Shown here piece by piece: positions 1 through 5,269 of a stretch of 5,269 nucleotides of DNA. How positions within the stretch are numbered: position 1 is the first letter of the stretch; each line of letters begins with the position of its first letter. The stretch comes from Bacteroidales bacterium. Its GTDB lineage: Bacteria; Bacteroidota; Bacteroidia; Bacteroidales; JAOZVK01. The stretch covers positions 1 through 5,269 of the forward strand of contig JAOZVK010000419.1 of NCBI GenBank assembly GCA_029938185.1, in the 5' to 3' direction. The notes beneath the pieces were generated by a model, which worked only from the letters and a program-made list of their open reading frames with translations, was not told the origin of the DNA and did not search any database. Both the position numbers and the translations under genes were made by a program.

Positions 1-190
1 CTCGTTTTTCCATAATTTGAGCAAGGAGTTCAATTGTTGTTGTTTTGCCAAACTGCCTGCCGCCTAGTATAGAAAAATATTTTCCTCGTTCAATTAAGTT
101 TTCAAAAATATCGTTCATCTGTTTATTTGTGTTCACCATATAGTGCATGTTGCGAACGCATAAACCTGTATCATTAAATTCTCTTTTCAT
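1..190 (-). CDS. AAA-like P-loop ATPase, N-terminal 63 residues (runs off the left edge)
   Basis: This is the start of a protein whose remaining coding sequence lies beyond position 1. Sixty-three complete codons are visible, beginning at the ATG whose complement is at 188-190. The opening (MKREFNDTGLCV, then HYMVN at residues 16-20) and the sequence RQFGKTTTIELL (45-56) match, from memory, a large family of Bacteroidetes and Firmicutes AAA-like ATPases that usually begin with a TGLC-HYMVD segment and carry RQYGKTTTL. Residues 43-50 (GGRQFGKT) are an exact Walker A motif, G-x4-G-K-T, so ATP binding is expected. Walker B and the C-terminal domain are outside the window. The cellular role of this family is not well established; members are often present in many copies per genome. 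No Shine-Dalgarno site precedes the ATG, only an A-rich leader, and a REP-like hairpin pair lies 31 bp upstream. Family assignment is fairly sure; function is not. Confidence 0.82.
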   Translation of the reverse strand, partial: MKREFNDTGLCVRNMHYMVNTNKQMNDIFENLIERGKYFSILGGRQFGKTTTIELLAQIMEKR

Positions 191-220
191 AATTATTATT
201 TTTTTATTTTTGCTTCGTTT

Positions 221-269
221 CCCACAAATATCTTTGTGGGCTAACAATAGTTCGTCCTATCGGACTAAT
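221..269. repeat. REP-like tandem hairpin pair
   Basis: Two adjacent inverted repeats share the same TATC loop. The first is an uninterrupted 8-bp stem, CCCACAAA (221-228) and TTTGTGGG (233-240), with loop TATC (229-232). The second is GTCC (254-257) and GGAC (262-265), again around TATC (258-261), extended by two A-T pairs beyond a mismatch. A T-rich run and GCTTCG lie to the left. Neither hairpin is followed by a T-run on either strand, so a rho-independent terminator is unlikely. The layout, a CCCACA/TGTGGG hairpin, a short spacer, then a CGTCC/GGAC hairpin, resembles from memory an intergenic palindromic repeat scattered through Bacteroidetes genomes. On the minus strand it would sit in the 5' leader of the ATPase gene. 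The hairpins are seen directly; membership of a dispersed repeat family is inference. Confidence 0.6.
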
Positions 270-619
270 GTAAAAGTAATATTAAGTAGTCTAGCACAAG
301 TTTTTCGGCATTTGTTTTTTACAATTAACGGTATAACAGTAGTTTGTAAGAATGCGTAAGCCACATTAAATAGGTAGAAGACCTTAATGGACAATTTTGC
401 TAACTTAAAATTGGTAGCGAAACAAGACGTAAATACCAAAATAAAAATATTGAAAGTTAAAAGCCAAAAGTTTTTTATAAATAATTGAATTTTAAGGTTT
501 AAACCAATTCGTAATTATTAATTCGTAATTCATAATTGTCATTTACAAACTTATGCTTTCAAATGATTATAAAACTTTATAAACTATTGTCTTGTTTCAG
601 TAGCCAAATTATTCAATAT
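270..619. other. Intergenic region between the ATPase gene and hypD, no convincing gene
   Basis: No reading frame here resembles a known protein, and the two short ones that cross it (147-359 plus, 257-439 minus) run through the hairpins and have no convincing starts. The stretch contains a 7-bp inverted repeat (392-398 with 407-413, 8-nt loop), a 10-bp palindrome at 496-505, and a short AT-rich tandem repeat at 506-537. A 10-bp inverted match links 419-428 and 588-597. No good rho-independent terminator for hypD is visible directly downstream of its stop at 620. The sequence could be decayed genes or repeat debris; I cannot assign it. Confidence 0.5.
506..537. repeat. Short AT-rich tandem repeat
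   Basis: The 11-mer AATTCGTAATT occurs at 506-516 and again at 520-530, and a one-mismatch version (AATTCATAATT) overlaps at 527-537. Short repeats of this type are common in AT-rich Bacteroidetes intergenic DNA. No function is evident. Confidence 0.6.
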
Positions 620-1702
620 TCATTTTTTATAATGAAAATATGCTGCACAAGCCCCCTCGGTTGATACCATCGGTGCTCCTAAAGGAAATTCAGGTGTACA
701 TTTATTTGCAAATGCGCTACATTCGTAAGGTTTTTTTATACCTTGTAATACTTTTCCTGCTATACAAAACTCCGATTCATTTCTTTCGATATTTTCAAGC
801 TTAAAAATTTTTTCTGCATCAAAATCAGCATATAAATCTCTTAATTTATAACCACTTAAAGGTATTGTTCCTATTCCTCTCCATTTCCTGTCGCTTACTT
901 CAAAAGTTTCATTTAATAGTTTTTGGGCTGGAACATTTCCTTCTCGTTTTACCATTCGCGAATAAATATTTTCGAGATTTGATGTACCATTTTCGAGTTG
1001 AATAACAGTAGACAATATGCCATGAAGAATATCAACAGGTTCAAAACCGGTTACTACAATCGGTACTTTATGTTTTTTTGTAAGCGGAATATATTGTTCG
1101 TAACCCATAATTGTACATACATGTCCTGCTGCCAAAAAAGCATTAACTCTTGTTTCGGGCGAAGACATTATTGCATCAATTGCAGGTGGAACTAATACAT
1201 GTGATGTTAATATCGAAAAGTTTTTTAAATTCTTACGACTTGCTTCCTTAACCGACAATGCATTTGCAGGAGCAGTGGTTTCGAAGCCTACTGCAAAAAA
1301 AACAATTTTTTTGTTTGGATTATCTTCTGCTATTTTAACCGCATCAAGTGGAGAGTAAACCATACGTACATCTGCACCTTGAGCTTTAACACTAAATAAA
1401 TCGTGTTTTGAGCCAGGTACTCTTAGCATATCACCAAAAGTAGTAAAAATAACATCTTCTTTTGAAGCTATCTCAAGTGCTTTATCAATTTGTTCAAGAG
1501 GTGTTACACATACTGGACATCCGGGTCCATGTATAAGTTGAATTTTATCGGGTAGATATTCTTCAATACTATATTTTAAGATTGAATGTGTCTGTCCTCC
1601 ACAAACTTCCATTATGTTCCATTCGTTTTTTGTAATTTCTTTTATTTTTTTCGAAATTGTCTCAACAATCTTTATATCTCTATATTCATCTATGTATTTC
1701 AC
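620..1702 (-). CDS. hypD: HypD, [NiFe]-hydrogenase maturation factor
   Basis: HypD works in the cytoplasm with HypC and HypE. The HypC-HypD complex is the scaffold on which the Fe(CN)2(CO) group is assembled before delivery to the large subunit of a [NiFe]-hydrogenase. The 360-residue length is normal. The family signatures are all present: MEVCGGQTH at 31-39 with C34, GPGCPVC at 59-65 with C62 and C65, TFGDMLRVPGS at 88-98, GFETTAP at 139-145, GHVCTIMG at 193-200, TGFEP at 218-222. Four C-terminal cysteines, C313, C328, C335 and C352, are placed as the ligands of the HypD [4Fe-4S] cluster. The start is a GTG (complement at 1700-1702) giving MKYIDEYRD, a usual HypD opening; no Shine-Dalgarno site is seen. 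The stop is TGA. The protein looks intact. Unusually, neither hypC nor hypE adjoins it: the upstream neighbour is a restriction enzyme 237 bp away and downstream is noncoding. With a terminator-like hairpin upstream, its promoter probably lies within about 1703-1820. Confidence 0.97.
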   Translation of the reverse strand: MKYIDEYRDIKIVETISKKIKEITKNEWNIMEVCGGQTHSILKYSIEEYLPDKIQLIHGPGCPVCVTPLEQIDKALEIASKEDVIFTTFGDMLRVPGSKHDLFSVKAQGADVRMVYSPLDAVKIAEDNPNKKIVFFAVGFETTAPANALSVKEASRKNLKNFSILTSHVLVPPAIDAIMSSPETRVNAFLAAGHVCTIMGYEQYIPLTKKHKVPIVVTGFEPVDILHGILSTVIQLENGTSNLENIYSRMVKREGNVPAQKLLNETFEVSDRKWRGIGTIPLSGYKLRDLYADFDAEKIFKLENIERNESEFCIAGKVLQGIKKPYECSAFANKCTPEFPLGAPMVSTEGACAAYFHYKK

Positions 1703-1761
1703 AATTATATTTTTTTAAAGGTCTGTTATGTTTTTATACTTATAATTATTAGATAGCATTT

Positions 1762-1919
1762 AGGAACAGGTATCAAATAACTGCCCTATTTTGCGTCATT
1801 ATTTTGTCATTTTACTACCTTAAAAAAAGTCTTAAATAGTTCACTATTTGCGACTTTTTGTAAGTTGTAAAATAACAAACTAATCTATCAAAACGGACAT
1901 TTATTTAATACCTATTCCT
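1762..1919. mobile_element. MITE-like foldback element (imperfect palindrome of about 158 bp)
   Basis: Almost the whole gap between the restriction gene and hypD is one long imperfect palindrome. The outer 19 bp, AGGAACAGGTATCAAATAA at 1762-1780, match the reverse complement of 1901-1919 at 17 of 19 positions. The pairing continues inward through 1781-1831 against 1852-1900 with two single-base gaps (38 of 51 columns by hand), then 1834-1839 with 1844-1849, closing on the loop TTCA at 1840-1843. In total about 61 of 78 columns pair. It has no coding capacity. Size, terminal inverted repeats and full-length foldback fit a small nonautonomous transposable element. A TA lies near both ends (1761-1762 and 1920-1921), but no clear target duplication can be proven. 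The inverted repeat is seen directly; mobility is inferred. It could instead be a structured RNA or an elaborate terminator. Confidence 0.5.
1822..1859 (-). terminator. Probable rho-independent terminator of the restriction-modification gene
   Basis: On the minus strand an 8-bp stem (AAAAAGTC/GACTTTTT, 1852-1859 with 1824-1831) stacks through a 2x2 internal loop onto a 6-bp stem (1844-1849 with 1834-1839) with a 4-nt loop, and ends in an uninterrupted run of seven T. It begins about 80 bp past the stop codon at 1940. It is the tip of the larger palindrome, so it is nearly symmetrical and could also act on the plus strand. The stems are AU-rich, so strength is uncertain. Confidence 0.6.
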
Positions 1920-1939
1920 TAGTGTTTGTCGTGCGTATT

Positions 1940-4900
1940 TTATTCGTTCTTTATTAATTCGTTTAATATTTCGGGATAAAGTTTGTCTATCTCGTTTTGT
2001 GTTTTAAAAGTTTCATAAATTGCGGTTGATATTTTACTAAATTCTATGGCATCTTCAAATTCTACTTTTTCTTTTCGCTTTATCCACTGCTTTATTACTT
2101 GATTTTTACCTATTTTAAACTCCCAAAGTTTTTTGCTGATATTATCAAAATATTGAGTTGAATTTATTAAAATCCGTTGTTCTTTTTCGGTAAATTTTGG
2201 CTTTTCAACTTTCCCGTTGCCTTGTCCTTGAAATTTCACTTGCGGTTTATTGAGTTTCGGTGATTTTAGCAAATGTAATTCGGCAAGCTCTTTTCCTAAT
2301 ATTGATAATTTCTCAAAAAGTTCTGCATTTTTTGTAAATGGTATTTTCGGATAGTCAATTTTCAACAACTCAGGAAAACTTGTGCGGTAAACACTTGAGT
2401 ACAAAACTGCATAAACATAATAAAATATTTCATTTGTTATATTTTTTTTGTTGTAAGTTGTTTCTAAGAGTTTTTCAAGTTTTGGATATAAGTTTGAAAC
2501 TATATTTTTGTATTTTCCGTTTCCATTAAAAGCATCTCCATTTTGTTTGTATATCCAAAGCGGAATTGTATAACTCCCAACTCCAAGAAAATTAAAGTCT
2601 GTAATTTTATCTGTAACAAAAACAAAAGTAAAATAATTACTTGCATGTCTTCTAACGGTTACAAGTCCGATATTGTCATGATTAATAAAATTGTGCATTA
2701 TACTAATTCTATCATAATCTATCAGTTTATTATTATAGTAAATTGTTTTAAATTGAAATGCTTTAAAAGCAAATTTATTAAATTTTTCTTGTTCAATTTT
2801 CTTAAAGTTACTAATTAAATTACTTACCTTAAAATCTCTGTTATCTTTTATTTTAAATAATTTTTCTTTTTCTTTTTGGGCTAAATCAAGATTTATAAAA
2901 TTACTCAATCTTTTCTCCAAAACATCCTTATTATCATCTATTACAAAGTGATCTCTGTGTGTTGATACACCCATTGCTTTTTTAATGAAAATTTCATTTA
3001 TTGCCCAAAATTTATCATATAATTTTTGATTATTAAATTTTTTTTTCTCAAAAAAGAAATGATTTTCATCAATTTTTATTTTATCTTTCTTTCTGAATGT
3101 AGAAAAAATATTTTTTGTGTTTAGAAAATTATATTTAAACTCACGTTCTCCATATAAGTCTCTGTAATAAAGTTCTGCAAAGGTATTTTTTTTCTTATTT
3201 TTTGTTTTTACAAGAAACATAATTGCCGTTCCTACTCTAATATCAAAAACATTTTGGTCTTTTTCGCCTTCTGGTGTTTTTTCGTAGAGTTTTCCGTGCA
3301 AATTAAGAATGTAAATTTTATCAAAAGTTAAAAGTAATTGTTTTCGCATTCCTTTTGCAGCAGCAATATTTATATATGTGTTTTTTGTTATCAAGGAAAC
3401 TACACCAGTTCCAGAGTTTTCAATTTTCCAGTGGCAGAATCTTATAAATTTGATATAATCGTCAGAAAGTATTTTTAAATTTTTTTCGTGTTTAACATCT
3501 TTTTTGTAGAGTTTCATTAAGTCGGTTTCAAATTCCGATTTATTGTAAGAAGCAACAGAGTACGGCGGATTTCCAATAATTGCCAGAACATGTGTATCTT
3601 TTCTTATTTTATTTGCTTCTTCTGCCTCTTCTGCTAACGAAGAAATGCCAGGCAATTGTGGCATATCTATAATTTTTGCATCAAGAGTATTGGTTAAATA
3701 AAGTTGAAAACGGTCGTTATCGTTAAATTTATAGTTGTGTTCTTGCAATAAATACGACATTTTCAGATGGGCAATTGCATAAGGTGCCATCATAAGTTCA
3801 AAACCATAAAAATCTTTGAGAATATGACGTTTAATAAAACCGTTTTTGTCGCCGTCGCCATAATATTCGGTAAAAGTTTCTATCGCTTTTTTTGTTGCTT
3901 CTGCCAAAAATGTTAGAGTTCCACCTGCAGGATCAAGTACTTTTACTGAAGTATCGGCAAAACCAATTTTTCCAAAATCTTTTATAAGTATCTCGTTTAC
4001 TGAATTTACAATGTATTTTACAACTGGTTCGGGGGTGTAATATACACCACGTTTTTCACGAGTTGAAGGGTCGTATTTATTTAAGAATGTTTCGTAAAAG
4101 TGAATTATAGGGTCATCACCTTTCTCTTGTTTGTAAAAATCACTTAATAGTTTTACAGCATCGGCAACATTCAGAACTTCGGCAATATCATCAATTATCA
4201 CTTCCATTTGTTGCGGTAATCTACCCAAGGAAATATATTCAAAAATATCGCTTAAAATACCTATTGTTGTCGGGATATTATCAACTGCATTTTTTCTGTT
4301 AAAAACTTCTTTTGGATTTGCTCTTGTCTTAGCTGCAAACATGCCGTAAGCAATTGTTTGAGAATATAAATCGGCAAATTCATTTTCAGTTAGTCCAGCT
4401 ATCAAATATTGATGAAATGCATTATAAAATCCACGAATGTAATTTTTTTTGCTTTCATTTTTAAGTTCAATACTAATTATTTCGTCTCTTAAAAACCGTG
4501 TTCTTTTGGCAAGTTCTATTGCAAGCGTTTCGGCTTTGAAAATCTTTGGTAACGAAAAATCAAAGAACTTATCTAAAAGTAGTTCAAAATCGGCTTGGTT
4601 TTCAATAGGTGGATTTGTTTTTAGTTTTTTTGCGATAAATGGTCGCCCAATTGATACCTTCTCAATCATTTCGCCATTACGATACAATCTAAATTCATAA
4701 AAATTGGTTAAAATAACATTTGGAAAAGTTTCAAGATAGCGTTTTAATTGCTCGGAAACTTCAATTCTGTTTAAATCTGTATTTGGAATTTTTGCTTCAA
4801 TGTATCCTACAATTTTATTATCGCCGTCCCAAACTCTAAAATCGGGGTTTCCTGCTTCTGTCTTTTTTGGTAAAATTGTAACGCTAACGTTCTTATTATT

Positions 4901-5014
4901 GATAGAATTAGCAAACTCTGTCATCAAAATAGCAACAGCAGGATAGTAGCTCTCTTCTCTTTGGTCTTCATGTGCTGTTGTTTTGGCAATATCTTGTAAA
5001 TATTTTTTAATCAT
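1940..5014 (-). CDS. Single-chain restriction-modification enzyme, Type IIG / helicase-less Type ISP-like
   Basis: One polypeptide of 1024 residues is predicted to cut DNA and to methylate adenine N6 at its own recognition site. The N-terminal domain carries a PD-(D/E)xK nuclease signature: PD at 57-58 and EAK at 73-75, with acidic residues at 20-21. A helical linker follows (about 150-310). The gamma-type methylase has motif X at GVYYTPEPVV (323-332), motif I at VLDPAGGTLTFL (359-370) and the catalytic motif IV NPPY at 482-485. Residues about 600-890 look like the target-recognition region. The C-terminus (IPFTKNAELF at 891-900, LINSTQYFD at 949-957, WEFKIG at 964-969) resembles, from memory, the Type ISP specificity domain. 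No RecA-type helicase motifs lie between nuclease and methylase, unlike the roughly 1,600-residue LlaGI-type enzymes. The ATG start is upstream of the nuclease core and has no Shine-Dalgarno site. No separate S or R gene adjoins it. The recognition sequence cannot be predicted here. Confidence 0.9.
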   Translation of the reverse strand: MIKKYLQDIAKTTAHEDQREESYYPAVAILMTEFANSINNKNVSVTILPKKTEAGNPDFRVWDGDNKIVGYIEAKIPNTDLNRIEVSEQLKRYLETFPNVILTNFYEFRLYRNGEMIEKVSIGRPFIAKKLKTNPPIENQADFELLLDKFFDFSLPKIFKAETLAIELAKRTRFLRDEIISIELKNESKKNYIRGFYNAFHQYLIAGLTENEFADLYSQTIAYGMFAAKTRANPKEVFNRKNAVDNIPTTIGILSDIFEYISLGRLPQQMEVIIDDIAEVLNVADAVKLLSDFYKQEKGDDPIIHFYETFLNKYDPSTREKRGVYYTPEPVVKYIVNSVNEILIKDFGKIGFADTSVKVLDPAGGTLTFLAEATKKAIETFTEYYGDGDKNGFIKRHILKDFYGFELMMAPYAIAHLKMSYLLQEHNYKFNDNDRFQLYLTNTLDAKIIDMPQLPGISSLAEEAEEANKIRKDTHVLAIIGNPPYSVASYNKSEFETDLMKLYKKDVKHEKNLKILSDDYIKFIRFCHWKIENSGTGVVSLITKNTYINIAAAKGMRKQLLLTFDKIYILNLHGKLYEKTPEGEKDQNVFDIRVGTAIMFLVKTKNKKKNTFAELYYRDLYGEREFKYNFLNTKNIFSTFRKKDKIKIDENHFFFEKKKFNNQKLYDKFWAINEIFIKKAMGVSTHRDHFVIDDNKDVLEKRLSNFINLDLAQKEKEKLFKIKDNRDFKVSNLISNFKKIEQEKFNKFAFKAFQFKTIYYNNKLIDYDRISIMHNFINHDNIGLVTVRRHASNYFTFVFVTDKITDFNFLGVGSYTIPLWIYKQNGDAFNGNGKYKNIVSNLYPKLEKLLETTYNKKNITNEIFYYVYAVLYSSVYRTSFPELLKIDYPKIPFTKNAELFEKLSILGKELAELHLLKSPKLNKPQVKFQGQGNGKVEKPKFTEKEQRILINSTQYFDNISKKLWEFKIGKNQVIKQWIKRKEKVEFEDAIEFSKISTAIYETFKTQNEIDKLYPEILNELIKNE

Positions 5015-5018
5015 TTTG

Positions 5019-5026
5019 CAAATTTA
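5019..5026 (-). promoter_or_regulatory. Possible Bacteroidetes -7 promoter box (TAAATTTG)
   Basis: On the minus strand TAAATTTG matches the Bacteroidetes -7 consensus TAnnTTTG exactly and ends 4 nt before the ATG of the restriction-modification gene. If it is used, the transcript would start at or next to the start codon, giving a nearly leaderless mRNA. No clear TTTG-type -33 element stands at the expected distance, and such AT-rich words arise by chance, so this is tentative. Confidence 0.28.
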
Positions 5027-5074
5027 TCAATTTATTTTATTTTCACTTAGGTATTTATTTTATTCTTTTAATAA

Positions 5075-5123
5075 TTCTACTTTATGAACTTAAAACTGTT
5101 TGATAATTAAACTATTAAATCAT
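5075..5123 (+). repeat. 49-bp direct repeat, copy 1
   Basis: This copy runs from TTCTACTTTA to TTAAATCAT and matches 5221-5269 at 47 of 49 positions; the differences are T/C at 5084/5230+1 and G/A seventeen to eighteen bases inward from there. The copies start 146 bp apart. It lies 61 bp upstream of the restriction-modification start codon, within its likely promoter region. It has no coding potential. Confidence 0.85.
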
Positions 5124-5220
5124 TTTTATTAGTATTTCAAATATTTAGTATAATGTATTTAGTTGCTTTTGCCCTTTCGATGGTGAAAAAATCTACTAAC
5201 GAAATAAAAAAACATTTTAG

Positions 5221-5269
5221 TTCTACTTTACGAACTTAAAACTATTTGATAATTAAACTATTAAATCAT
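5221..5269 (+). repeat. 49-bp direct repeat, copy 2 (reaches the window edge)
   Basis: This is the second copy of the 5075-5123 repeat in the same orientation, with two substitutions. It extends to the last base of the window, so its true right end is unknown and the repeat may be longer or part of a larger array. The 97 bp between the copies are AT-rich and unrelated to the repeat as far as I can see. Confidence 0.85.

Noticed and set aside
221..240. CCCACAAA hairpin as a rho-independent terminator
   Set aside because: No T-run follows the stem on either strand; the T-rich stretch is on the 5' side when read on the plus strand.
147..439. Short open frames over 147-359 (plus) and 257-439 (minus) as genes
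   Set aside because: The plus-strand frame overlaps the ATPase start and reads through the hairpin repeat; neither has a recognisable domain or a supported start. The plus-strand hydrophobic stretch comes from the T-rich run.
496..505. Perfect 10-bp palindrome GGTTTAAACC as an operator
   Set aside because: It is short and AT-centred, not placed at a promoter of any recognised gene, and has no second copy.
2338..2818. Plus-strand open frames inside the restriction gene (and others at 998-1195 and 4449-4700)
   Set aside because: They lie antisense to well-supported genes and show no protein-like features of their own.
5153..5239. 28-residue plus-strand open frame ending within repeat copy 2
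   Set aside because: It is very short, has no ribosome binding site, runs opposite to all other genes and resembles nothing I know.
5075..5269. CRISPR array from the two 49-bp repeats
   Set aside because: Only two copies are seen, the interval is 97 bp, longer than normal spacers, the repeat is longer and more AT-rich than usual, and no cas gene is present.

Overview
The window is AT-rich, has no Shine-Dalgarno-like sites ahead of its genes, and carries proteins that read like Bacteroidetes (Bacteroidota) homologues. The most likely source is an anaerobic or facultative member of that phylum. This is inferred from codon and base style, protein flavour and one TAnnTTTG-like promoter box; no marker gene fixes the taxon. 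A [NiFe]-hydrogenase maturation gene implies that hydrogen metabolism is encoded elsewhere in the genome.

All three recognisable genes lie on the minus strand. From the right: 5015-5269 is noncoding and holds two copies of a 49-bp direct repeat, the second cut by the window edge, plus a possible promoter. Positions 1940-5014 encode a 1024-residue single-chain restriction-modification enzyme with a nuclease, an N6-adenine methylase and a target-recognition region, resembling Type ISP enzymes but without the helicase. Positions 1703-1939 are noncoding and are mostly taken up by an imperfect palindrome of about 158 bp (1762-1919). Its tip forms a terminator-like hairpin, and the whole looks like a small foldback (MITE-like) element. 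Positions 620-1702 encode HypD, standing alone without hypC or hypE in view. Positions 191-619 are noncoding, with a REP-like pair of hairpins (221-269) and a short AT-rich tandem repeat. Positions 1-190 hold the N-terminus of an AAA-like P-loop ATPase that runs off the left edge.

The genes do not form an obvious pathway. The picture is of a housekeeping maturation gene (hypD) separated from its usual partners and embedded in accessory DNA: a defence enzyme, palindromic repeats and a member of an expanded ATPase family. The palindrome between the restriction enzyme and hypD probably ends transcription of the former, so hypD likely has its own promoter. I found no clear sign of a wholly new multi-gene system. 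The noncoding palindromic and direct repeats are the least explained parts.
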